In this document: in pieces, positions 7,831 to 13,757 of the stretch
How positions within the stretch are numbered: position 1 is the first letter of the stretch
How the letters are laid out: each line of letters begins with the position of its first letter
Source: Lachnospiraceae bacterium
Lineage (GTDB): Bacteria > Bacillota > Clostridia > Lachnospirales > Lachnospiraceae
NCBI GenBank assembly: GCA_017461685.1
Contig: JAFTXF010000179.1
Coordinates: 1 to 23,398, forward strand
Length of the DNA stretch: 23,398 nt
Direction: 5' to 3'
The notes under the pieces: model-generated
The model's input: the letters and a program-made list of their open reading frames with translations, nothing else
The model's database searches: none
What the model was told of the DNA's origin: nothing
Translations under genes and position numbers: made by a program

Positions 7831-7869
7831 TGTAACACCTACAATTTGGCGCATTGTCTGTATGTTACA
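7831..7869 (+). promoter_or_regulatory. Leader dyad, possible extracytoplasmic-sigma promoter
   Basis: TGTAACA (7831-7837) and TGTTACA (7863-7869) are perfect inverted repeats, with ACAAT (7841-7845) and ATTGT (7853-7857) paired inside them. The left arm plus TTGTC at 7854-7858, 17 nt after TGTAAC, also resembles an ECF sigma promoter (AAC at -35, GTC at -10). It ends 33 bp before the DUF4367 start. Either an operator, a leader hairpin or an ECF promoter is possible. Confidence 0.35.
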
Positions 7870-7902
7870 AAACAGCAAAGATTTTATTCAGGAGGGGATT
7901 GC

Positions 7903-8580
7903 ATGAAGCAAGAAGACGAAAAACTAAGAGTCTGCCTGAGGAAAGCAATGGAAATGGATGATATCAGGCTGGACGAAGAAATGAAAAACAGTGAACCGCA
8001 CGAATTTTCCCGAGAGTTTGAAGAAAAGATGGAAAAAGTGAGGAAAATTGCTAAACGAGAACCTGTAACATTTCAGTTAAAGCGGTTTGCTGCGGCGGCA
8101 GCGGTACTGCTGGCGGTTGTCGGAGTATTGGCAATCGGTGTAAAATCTACAACTGCATCTAAGTCTGGTTTTGATATTATTACCTGGACGAAGGAATATT
8201 TTAGCTTCAAGAAAGATGGGGCAGAATTGGCAGATGGTGAAGAATTATTTGTTGAGTCTCAGATTGGATATTTGCCTGACGGATTTGAGAAGGTTGGTGA
8301 AGCGATTCAGGATAATATGGTACAGTATTATTATGAAAATAATGAAAATAATTATATTCTAATAGAAGTTTTCGTAAGGGGTATGATATATAATCAAGAT
8401 AGCAAGGATGTTGAATACATGCTAAAGGAAAGCAATAAAGGAGTTGAGTATTTGCATGCATATAAAGAAGAAATACAAACTTACTTTTTGGTTTGGGATG
8501 ATGTAAGGGGAGCTACATATAGACTAAGCGGCAATGTTGCACTGGAAGAATTGATATCAGTTATGGAGAATATTCAATAG
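7903..8580 (+). CDS. DUF4367 domain-containing membrane protein (anti-sigma-like)
   Basis: 225-aa single-pass membrane protein. Residues ~1-62 are charged and cytosolic, a membrane helix lies at about 65-85 (RFAAAAAVLLAVVGVLAIGV), and the exported C-terminus has the DUF4367 signature QIGYLPDGFEKV and ends in the short segment ELISVMENIQ typical of the domain. AGGAGGGG at 7890-7896 just before the ATG fixes the start; in-frame upstream ATGs are not needed. In related bacteria DUF4367 proteins often sit beside an ECF sigma factor and resemble anti-sigma factors; no sigma gene is present here. It is followed 17 bp later by a secreted protein, probably in one transcript ending at 9080. Confidence 0.82.
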   Translation: MKQEDEKLRVCLRKAMEMDDIRLDEEMKNSEPHEFSREFEEKMEKVRKIAKREPVTFQLKRFAAAAAVLLAVVGVLAIGVKSTTASKSGFDIITWTKEYFSFKKDGAELADGEELFVESQIGYLPDGFEKVGEAIQDNMVQYYYENNENNYILIEVFVRGMIYNQDSKDVEYMLKESNKGVEYLHAYKEEIQTYFLVWDDVRGATYRLSGNVALEELISVMENIQ

Positions 8581-8597
8581 AGAGGAGGGAAAAGTAA

Positions 8598-9029
8598 ATG
8601 AACGCTGGAAAATTTTTTTGGAGGACAGTACTTGCAACAGTATTAGCATTGGTTATCACTACTGTTCCAATATTTGCTTCAGGTGACAATACTGTTAATG
8701 TTATTTCACCAAGATATAATAATATTGGAGGATATTCTTTCGGTATAGATTTTGATGAAAACAATGTTGTGACTGTTTCCTTGAGTTTATCTACATATAG
8801 TCATTGCTCAGGAGTAAGCGGACTTGTGAAATTATTTGATTCATCCGGAACATGCCTTACAGCTTGGTCGGTCAGTGATTATGAGAAACCGATATTGTTT
8901 TCGGCAACCTACCAGGGCGTACGCGGTGAAACATACACTGCAACTTTTGGAGGCTATGTTTACAGCAATAATGGTACGGCACCGGATAGGTTAGATTTGA
9001 CGTACACCGATACTTGTGATGGTAATTAG
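8598..9029 (+). CDS. Small secreted protein of unknown function
   Basis: 143-aa protein that I do not recognise. It has a clear Sec signal peptide: basic start (NAGKFFWR), hydrophobic core (TVLATVLALVITTVPIF), and probable cleavage after FAS or IFA near residue 28. There is no lipobox Cys. The mature ~115 residues are rich in Ser, Thr, Tyr and Gly, contain three Cys (SHCSG, TCLT, TCDGN) and read like alternating beta strands, consistent with a small beta-sandwich. AGGAGGG lies ~8 nt before the ATG. It follows the DUF4367 gene by 17 bp and is the last gene before the terminator, so it is probably an exported partner or target of that system. This link is inferred. Confidence 0.75.
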   Translation: MNAGKFFWRTVLATVLALVITTVPIFASGDNTVNVISPRYNNIGGYSFGIDFDENNVVTVSLSLSTYSHCSGVSGLVKLFDSSGTCLTAWSVSDYEKPILFSATYQGVRGETYTATFGGYVYSNNGTAPDRLDLTYTDTCDGN

Positions 9030-9045
9030 GATTTGTATTTGAATT

Positions 9046-9080
9046 GGGGATTTGCTGAAATGGCAAATCTCTAATTTTTT
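9046..9080 (+). terminator. Intrinsic terminator after the DUF4367-secreted protein pair
   Basis: GATTTGC (9049-9055) pairs with GCAAATC (9063-9069), extended by G-U/G-C pairs to about 10 bp, with a 7-nt loop. TAATTTTTTATT follows. It starts 17 bp after the stop codon of the secreted protein. Confidence 0.75.
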
Positions 9081-9098
9081 ATTGATTCACTGTTTTGA

Positions 9099-9107
9099 TG
9101 ATATAAT
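9099..9107 (+). promoter_or_regulatory. Extended -10 promoter before a gene remnant
   Basis: TG-A-TATAAT at 9099-9107 is a perfect extended -10. No well-spaced -35 is visible. It lies 35 bp upstream of the 24-codon remnant at 9143. Confidence 0.45.
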
Positions 9108-9142
9108 GTTTAGGGGGAATAGATATACGGAAGTGGATTATT

Positions 9143-9217
9143 ATGAGTGTAATTTTGGTTTATAAAACAGAAGATAAAATATATCTTGCTGCTGATAATA
9201 GAATAAACTGCAAGTGA
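9143..9217 (+). pseudogene. 5' remnant of a proteasome-like Ntn-hydrolase gene (tentative)
   Basis: A 24-codon reading frame, MSVILVYKTEDKIYLAADNR followed by INCK and a stop. The pattern of a short strand, a turn, and then YLAADNRI resembles the start of proteasome/HslV-like N-terminal-nucleophile hydrolases, where an Asp and an Arg follow an alanine pair. The rest of such a protein (150 or more residues) is absent; AT-rich sequence and the tRNA terminator follow at once. A promoter-like extended -10 and a purine-rich stretch (GGAAGTGG) ahead of the ATG remain. Most likely a decayed or deletion-truncated gene; a real 24-aa peptide cannot be excluded. Family assignment rests on very few residues. 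Confidence 0.4.
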
Positions 9218-9245
9218 AATAACTAAAGTGTAAACAAATTTACAA

Positions 9246-9293
9246 AAACAAAAAAGCTTAAAAACGCCGATTTCTCAACGTTTCTAAGCCTTT
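9246..9293 (-). terminator. Intrinsic terminator of the tRNA-Trp gene
   Basis: On the minus strand GCTTAGAAACG (9289-9279) pairs with CGTTTTTAAGC (9266-9256), one G-U pair included, and the stem is followed by TTTTTTGTTTTTG. It begins 8 bp after the tRNA 3' end. Confidence 0.75.
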
Positions 9294-9300
9294 CATACTA

Positions 9301-9371
9301 CAGGGGAAGAGGGATTCGAACCCCCATGGACGGTTTTGGAGACCGGAATCCTGCCGTTGGATGATTCCCCT
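9301..9371 (-). tRNA. tRNA-Trp (anticodon CCA)
   Basis: 71-nt tRNA. Acceptor stem AGGGGAA/TTCCCCT with discriminator G, D arm ATCC-AACGGCA-GGAT, anticodon loop CTCCAAA (anticodon CCA), T arm GGGGG-TTCGAAT-CCCTC. The CCA end is not encoded. Unusual points are a C27-U43 mismatch at the top of the anticodon stem (CCGGT/ACCGT), an A10-U25 pair and U26, which differ from the usual Firmicutes tRNA-Trp as I know it. Promoter and terminator are both present, so it is probably expressed as a single-gene transcript. tRNA-Trp identity is firm; whether it is the main or a second copy cannot be told from this window. Confidence 0.92.
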
Positions 9372-9398
9372 AGGTGATGTTTAACAATCACAAGCGTT

Positions 9399-9427
9399 AG
9401 TATAACAAACTATTTTGCAAAATGCAA
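9399..9427 (-). promoter_or_regulatory. Promoter of tRNA-Trp
   Basis: On the minus strand TTGCAT (9427-9422), a 17-bp spacer, and TATACT (9404-9399) lie 28 bp upstream of the tRNA 5' end. This is one of the best promoter matches in the window. Confidence 0.75.
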
Positions 9428-9460
9428 GCTATTTTTTGAAATTTGTGAAAAATCTTTTCC

Positions 9461-9528
9461 ACTAAAATTTTGACTAAAATTCTGCACTGAAATTTTGACT
9501 CACTGAAAGTTTGCGCTAAAATATTTTG
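9461..9528. repeat. Degenerate AT-rich tandem repeat
   Basis: Five imperfect units of 12-14 bp with the consensus ACTAAAATTTTG: 9461-9472, 9473-9485, 9486-9497, 9502-9515 and 9516-9528. They lie upstream of the tRNA-Trp promoter, in the stretch between that promoter and the small minus-strand ORF at 9618. Apart from these repeats and a weak CCTT-GTGC-AAGG stem with a T run (9563-9545, minus strand), nothing else is recognisable in 9430-9617. Confidence 0.55.
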
Positions 9529-9617
9529 TAAAGAAATCTTTTGCAAAAAAGACCTTGCACAAGGGGAATGAACTGAGGGGCAGGCCCTTATTTATGAAGT
9601 TTTGCTGTGAAGCTGGC

Positions 9618-9788
9618 TTATTTGCCGCTTTCGCCGCCCGGGCCGTCTTTTCGCGGTACTTCGTCCGGTATCACATCCTGAGGCAGGTCTACCTGAGGAA
9701 TATTACCGTCGTCATAAGCGTCAGTTGTTTTCAAATCATTGCTTTTTAAATTCTTGCTTTTCAAATGATTCTTTTTGAATTCATCCAT
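9618..9788 (-). CDS. Small hydrophilic protein, 56 aa, unknown function
   Basis: 56-aa reading frame with a strong ribosome site (GGAGGTG, 7 nt before the ATG at 9788). The N-terminal 20 residues are basic and show a repeated pattern (HLKSKN, LKSND, LKTTD). The middle has alternating Pro and acidic residues (IPQVDLPQDVIPDEVP), and the tail is RKDGPGGESGK. There are no Cys, no membrane helix and no signal peptide, so it is probably cytosolic and largely disordered. I do not recognise the family. It lies 149 bp downstream of the symporter gene on the same strand, upstream of tRNA-Trp. The good ribosome site and biased composition argue for a real gene. It is short enough to be missed by automated calling. 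Confidence 0.6.
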   Translation of the reverse strand: MDEFKKNHLKSKNLKSNDLKTTDAYDDGNIPQVDLPQDVIPDEVPRKDGPGGESGK

Positions 9789-9856
9789 GTGAAAGCACCT
9801 CCGTTCTTAGAAATATGGGTTTTAGGGATTGAAAATGCCGGACCATCGAGATTCAC

Positions 9857-9882
9857 AATCGCCTGAAATAGGGGTGGCGATT
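9857..9882. other. Hairpin between the symporter and the small ORF
   Basis: Perfect 7-bp inverted repeat AATCGCC (9857-9863) and GGCGATT (9876-9882) with a 12-nt loop, 55 bp after the symporter stop on the minus strand. There is no T run, so it is not a standard terminator; it may be a 3'-end or processing structure. Confidence 0.35.
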
Positions 9883-9936
9883 ACGAAACTTTACGTGTAT
9901 CAAAGTAACCAATCGTCACAGATAGGATGTGCAGTT

Positions 9937-11412
9937 TTAATCAAAATATGTCTTGTCGGAAAAATAGGAGAGCATTGGCTTCAGCCCCGTATGTCCCTTT
10001 ATATTTCTTTGCTTATAATTATTCAAAACAGCCAATACAGTGCCGGAAAGGCTTAGCACGCCGACAAGATTGGGTATAGCCATAAGGCCGTTAAAGGTAT
10101 CAGACAAGTCGATAATCAAGTCTACCTTTAGGGTGCATCCAAGCAGAATGACAGCAATATAAATATATTTGTACAGGGCCACGGTACGGGTGCCGAATAA
10201 GTATTCCCATGCTTTAGAACCATAATAATTCCAGCCAAACACGGTGGCCACGGCAAACAGGGCAATTGCAACGGTCATAAAAATGCCGCCCGGGATGCCG
10301 AAGGAAGCAGTAAATGCTTCTGTGGCGAGGGCAAAGCTGGAACCGGTTATGAAAGCGGTACCGGTATTTAAATCCACAACACCACTGGTCAAGATCAACA
10401 GTGCCGTCAGGGTACATAGCACAATGGTGTCAAAAAACACTTCAAAAATGCCCCAAAAGCCTTGCACAACAGGTTCTTTCACGTCAGCGGTGGCGTGCAC
10501 AATCACAGAAGAACCAAGCCCGGCTTCGTTGGAAAACACACCCCGTTTAAAACCGCAGGTAATGGCCTGTTTGAGCATGATGCCGCCTGCACCGCCGGCT
10601 GCCGCCTCCAAAGAAAAGGCGTGACGGAAAATGGACAGAATGGCAGGTACAATCTGCCCGGCGTTCATAGCGATAATCACAGCAGTCCCCAGTATATAGA
10701 AAACGGCCATAAATGGCACCAGTGTTTCGTTAGCCTTGGCGATTCGTTTGAGACCGCCCAAAGTTACAAAAGCAGTCAGGACAGCAATGCATACGCCAAT
10801 CAAAAAGGCGTCCATCCGGGAATTGCCGGTAAAGGAGGTCAGGCTCAGCACACTTTCCCGAATAGAGGCTACCTGACTTAAATTGCCCATACCAAAAGAC
10901 GCAAAAACGGTAAACAGTGAAAATAGAGCAGCAAGAATTTTGCCTGCGGTCTTACACCCCTTTTTGTTGCCCAGACCGTCCCGCAGATAGTACATGGCAC
11001 CGCCGCACCATTCTCCGTCCTTGTTTCGCCGCCTGTAATAAATACCCAATACCTTTTCTGCAAAGCCTGTAATCATTCCGATAAAGGCGGCAATCCACAT
11101 CCAGAAAATAGCTCCCGGTCCACCCATGGCAATGGCATAGGCAATGCCGGAAATATTGCCTGTTCCGATGGTACCGGAAAGGGCTGTGCAAAGAGCCTGA
11201 AACTGGGAGATGGATTGCGTATCGGGTGAAGACTTTTTTTTATGCTTAAGGGTGCCCAGAATATATCTCATGGCATGGCCGAAATGTGTAAACTGAAAGC
11301 CTCCGGTCAAGACAGTCAAAAGGATTCCTGTTCCAATGAGCAGTGTAAGCACCGGCGGGCCCCAAACGATATTATTCAGAATAGAATTTATTTTTGTAAT
11401 AAGTTCCGGCAT
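9937..11412 (-). CDS. Sodium/alanine (glycine) symporter, AGCS family
   Basis: 491-aa inner-membrane transporter of the alanine-or-glycine:cation symporter family (TC 2.A.25), importing alanine or glycine with Na+. The family signature GTGNISGIAYAIAMGGPGAI followed by FWMW is present near residue 90, together with PLVP-like helices, GLGSS with ANEAG-like FSNEAGLGSS, and about ten hydrophobic segments. I start at the ATG at 11412, giving the usual short N-terminus before NNIVWGPPVLTLLIGTG; the frame stays open to 11532, but that extension is hydrophobic without a ribosome site. GGA lies 7 nt before the chosen start, a weak site. It is monocistronic or followed by the 56-aa ORF, and divergent from the dehydratase cluster. 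The exact substrate is inferred from the family. Confidence 0.92.
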   Translation of the reverse strand: MPELITKINSILNNIVWGPPVLTLLIGTGILLTVLTGGFQFTHFGHAMRYILGTLKHKKKSSPDTQSISQFQALCTALSGTIGTGNISGIAYAIAMGGPGAIFWMWIAAFIGMITGFAEKVLGIYYRRRNKDGEWCGGAMYYLRDGLGNKKGCKTAGKILAALFSLFTVFASFGMGNLSQVASIRESVLSLTSFTGNSRMDAFLIGVCIAVLTAFVTLGGLKRIAKANETLVPFMAVFYILGTAVIIAMNAGQIVPAILSIFRHAFSLEAAAGGAGGIMLKQAITCGFKRGVFSNEAGLGSSVIVHATADVKEPVVQGFWGIFEVFFDTIVLCTLTALLILTSGVVDLNTGTAFITGSSFALATEAFTASFGIPGGIFMTVAIALFAVATVFGWNYYGSKAWEYLFGTRTVALYKYIYIAVILLGCTLKVDLIIDLSDTFNGLMAIPNLVGVLSLSGTVLAVLNNYKQRNIKGHTGLKPMLSYFSDKTYFD

Positions 11413-11420
11413 AAGACAGT

Positions 11421-11462
11421 CCGCAAAAAAAACACTTATGAAAATGTATGTGACTTTTGCGG
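11421..11462 (-). promoter_or_regulatory. Inverted repeat in the symporter leader
   Basis: CCGCAAAA (11421-11428) and TTTTGCGG (11455-11462) are perfect 8-bp inverted repeats separated by 26 bp, ending 9 bp before the symporter start. As RNA it could form a leader hairpin just ahead of the ribosome site; as DNA an operator. Function is inferred. Confidence 0.35.
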
Positions 11463-11593
11463 TACATATGCCCCAAAATGCTCTTTCCAAATTGACAAAG
11501 TATGTAATGTTAAAAAAAATCAAGATATACATAATAAATTTATTGTTCGGCGGTGTAAAAATACGGTATTAGTTAAATTCACTCCTATGATTT

Positions 11594-11665
11594 TCGACAA
11601 GAGTGTGCTAAAATATGATATTATATTGGATAAGCATGTGTACAAAAAGTACAGCAATATGTACA
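11594..11665 (+). promoter_or_regulatory. Probable promoter of the dehydratase cluster and TGTACA repeats
   Basis: TCGACA (11594-11599, 5 of 6 to TTGACA) and GATATT (11617-11622) are 17 bp apart. Downstream in the leader are TGTACA (11639-11644), AGTACA (11648-11653) and TGTACA (11660-11665), each a palindrome or nearly so, which could bind a regulator. No T-box or leader peptide is visible. Confidence 0.4.
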
Positions 11666-11696
11666 TCTATTACTTAGAAATTATGGAGGGTTAACC

Positions 11697-12170
11697 ATGG
11701 GAAAGATTTTTCGTTTTCATAAGGATGTAGATACCGACCAGATTATCGCATCCCAATATTTGTTATATCCGACGATTGATGAAATGAAGGTGCATACCTT
11801 TGAGTCTCTGGATCCGGAGTTTGCGTCTAAAGTGCGCCCGGGAGATTTCGTAGTGGCTGATGAAAATTTCGGCTGCGGTTCTTCCAGAGAGCAGGCACCA
11901 AGCGTATTAAAGGCTCTGGGTGTGCAGGCTGTACTTGCCAAGTCCTTCGCCCGCATTTTCTACCGCAATGCCATTAACATCGGTTTGCCGGTTATCGTGT
12001 GCAAGGACTTATACGACGCAGTAACCGACGGTGACGAAATGACCCTGAACATGCTGGAAGGCACTGCCACCGTAAACGGCGTAACATACACCTGCACCAA
12101 GCTCCCGCCTTACATGCAAGGAATCCTGGACCAAGGCGGCCTGATTGCCTCCCTAAATCAGGAAACCTAA
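11697..12170 (+). CDS. leuD: 3-isopropylmalate dehydratase small subunit, pair 1
   Basis: 157-aa swivel-domain subunit of an aconitase-superfamily isomerase. With the large subunit it would interconvert 2- and 3-isopropylmalate in leucine synthesis. The N-terminus GKIFRFHKDVDTDQII is complete, and the catalytic loop FGCGSSREQAP (with the active-site Ser) is near residue 60. The substrate loop reads YLLY, close to the YLVY of known isopropylmalate isomerases rather than the YLRT of homoaconitases. GGAGGG precedes the ATG by 6 nt. It is first in a plus-strand cluster; a 305-bp gap containing the structured repeat separates it from its large subunit. No leuA or leuB is in view, so the pathway role is inferred. 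Confidence 0.88.
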   Translation: MGKIFRFHKDVDTDQIIASQYLLYPTIDEMKVHTFESLDPEFASKVRPGDFVVADENFGCGSSREQAPSVLKALGVQAVLAKSFARIFYRNAINIGLPVIVCKDLYDAVTDGDEMTLNMLEGTATVNGVTYTCTKLPPYMQGILDQGGLIASLNQET

Positions 12171-12260
12171 AACTCCACAAAAGAAGAAACGACAAACCAA
12201 GCTCACAAAAACGTACTAGATAGATGCTAAAATATGAACGAGGATTGCTGTTTGAGAAGC

Positions 12261-12440
12261 GCTGTCACTGCCCGGGCCGGAGGGATATATAGTTCGGCAC
12301 AGGGACCTTGAAAAGCGTCGGTCCTTAGCGAAGCAAGGCGTAAAACGCCGCAGTCTGAGCTTAGTACCGTTACGTTTTTCATGGAGCGAGAGCGCGCCCT
12401 GGGACGAACTATATATCCCTCCGGCCCGGGCAGTGACAGC
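12261..12440 (+). ncRNA. Palindrome-enclosed structured element, copy 1
   Basis: A 108-nt core lies between perfect 36-bp inverted arms (12261-12296 and 12405-12440). Inside them CAGGG (12300-12304) pairs with CCCTG (12397-12401), then CC-T-TGAAAA (12306-12314) pairs with TTTTCA-T-GG (12376-12384), and CGTCGGT (12316-12322) with ACCG-TT-ACG (12366-12374). A hairpin GGCGT-AAA-ACGCC spans 12337-12349, and a GAGA tetraloop is closed by GC pairs at 12386-12393. The core matches a second copy at 20777-20962 (29, 22 and 13 identical nt in three blocks). It fills most of the gene-free gap 12171-12475 between the small and large subunit genes. No coding sense is seen. A structured RNA or small mobile repeat; the family is not recognised. 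Confidence 0.75.
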
Positions 12441-12475
12441 ACTTCCCAAACCCCACCCGAATGAAGGAGAAAACA

Positions 12476-13729
12476 ATGAAACCGATGACAATTGCAGACA
12501 AAATCATTGCCGCTGCCGCAGGCGTAGACCACGTGCAGGCAGGCGACATAAATACAGTTGAGGTAGACAAGCTCTTAATCAACTACGGAACTACACACTT
12601 AACCATTGACATGTATCATAAATTAAAAAATCCACGCATTGCAGATGTATCCAAACTGGTGTGGGTGGTGGACCACAATGTCCCTTGCGACAGTCCGAAA
12701 ACCGCTGCCAGCCACAAGAAAATGCGTGATTTTGCCAAGGCGCATGGTATCACCTTTTATGAAGGAGCCGGCGTATGCCATCAGGTGATGATGGAAAATC
12801 ACGTGCGTCCGGGGGAACTTATTTTTGGTGCAGACAGTCATACCTGTGCTTACGGTGCGCTTGGCGCCTTCGGTACCGGCGTAGGCTGTACGGATTATCT
12901 ATATGCCATGGTAACAGGCAAGTCCTGGGTACTGGTACCTGAGACACTGCGTTTTAATTTAACAGGCAGGCTGCCGGAGGGCGTATATGCCAGAGATCTG
13001 ATTTTGACTATTATCGGACAGATTAGTGCCAACGGTGCCAATTATATGGCTATGGAATTTGGCGGTGAGGGTCTTGCGACACTTACTATGGCAGACCGAA
13101 TTGCAATATGTAACCTTTGTGTAGAGGCCGGTGCCAAGACCGCTCTTATGGAGGTGGATCAGGTGGCCTTAGATTATCTTGCAGAGCATGGCCGCACACC
13201 AAAGCATATTTTCAAGAGTGACGAAGGTGCCAAATACGCTCAGGTTTATGACATTGATTTAAGTACCATTCAGCCAATCGTGGCAAAACCGCATTTTGTG
13301 GATAATGTAGTGCCGGCAGCAGAGTGCACCGGTGTGAAGATTGACGAGGCCTTTATCGGTTCCTGCAATAACGGACGTATTGAGGATTTACGTGTGGCAG
13401 CAGCAGTATTAAAGGGCAGAAAGGTACATCCGTTAGTAAGACTTTTGGTAGTACCGGCCAGTCAGACGGTCTATCAGCAGGCGTTGCAGGAAGGATTGAT
13501 GGAGATTTTTATGGAAGCCGGCGCTATTGTGATGAATGCCAACTGCAGTGTTTGCTGGGGCAGCTGTCAGGGCGTTATTGGCGAGGGCGAGACCTTGATC
13601 AGTACAGGTACCCGTAACTTCAAGGGCCGTGCGGGTCACCCGAACAGCTTCGTATATCTGGCCAGCGCGGCAACGGTTGCAGCCAGTGCGGTGAAGGGTG
13701 AGATTGTGACGGCGGATATGCTGGATTAA
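12476..13729 (+). CDS. leuC: 3-isopropylmalate dehydratase large subunit, pair 1
   Basis: 417-aa [4Fe-4S] large subunit of an aconitase-superfamily dehydratase, the size of the archaeal-type LeuC group (~415-420 aa). The three cluster cysteines are C297 in GSCNNGR and C357/C360 in NCSVCWG. The usual motif is GSCTNGR, so Asn replaces Thr. HQVM, GADSHTCAYGALGAFGTGVG and a final RAGHP-type segment are also typical. AAGGAG at 12464-12469 sets the ATG at 12476; an earlier in-frame ATG at 12461 lies in front of this site. It pairs with the small subunit at 11697 across the structured element. Substrate is probably isopropylmalate, judged mainly from the small subunit. Confidence 0.88.
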   Translation: MKPMTIADKIIAAAAGVDHVQAGDINTVEVDKLLINYGTTHLTIDMYHKLKNPRIADVSKLVWVVDHNVPCDSPKTAASHKKMRDFAKAHGITFYEGAGVCHQVMMENHVRPGELIFGADSHTCAYGALGAFGTGVGCTDYLYAMVTGKSWVLVPETLRFNLTGRLPEGVYARDLILTIIGQISANGANYMAMEFGGEGLATLTMADRIAICNLCVEAGAKTALMEVDQVALDYLAEHGRTPKHIFKSDEGAKYAQVYDIDLSTIQPIVAKPHFVDNVVPAAECTGVKIDEAFIGSCNNGRIEDLRVAAAVLKGRKVHPLVRLLVVPASQTVYQQALQEGLMEIFMEAGAIVMNANCSVCWGSCQGVIGEGETLISTGTRNFKGRAGHPNSFVYLASAATVAASAVKGEIVTADMLD

Positions 13730-13738
13730 TTATAAACA

Positions 13739-13757
13739 GTGTCTTTGCAAAAGGCAC
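13739..13757 (+). other. Intercistronic hairpin
   Basis: GTGTCTTT (13739-13746) pairs with AAAGGCAC (13750-13757), one G-U pair included, with a GCA loop. It lies between the pair 1 large subunit stop and the ribosome site AAAGAG at 13760-13765. There is no T run. It may stabilise or process the transcript. Confidence 0.35.

Noticed and set aside
11413..11532. Forty extra N-terminal residues on the symporter
   Set aside because: No ribosome site at the upstream ATG, and the family starts shortly before the NNIVWGPP segment.
11533..11696. T-box or leucine leader peptide before leuD
   Set aside because: No T-box sequence, no specifier stem and no leucine-rich short ORF with a ribosome site were found.
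12261..12440. The palindromic elements as simple rho-independent terminators
   Set aside because: No T run follows the right arm in either copy, both lie inside operons, and the conserved ~100-nt core is not needed for a terminator.
12261..12440. Assigning the element to HEARO or another named repeat-associated RNA
   Set aside because: General architecture is similar to several such families, but I cannot confirm a sequence match without a covariance search.
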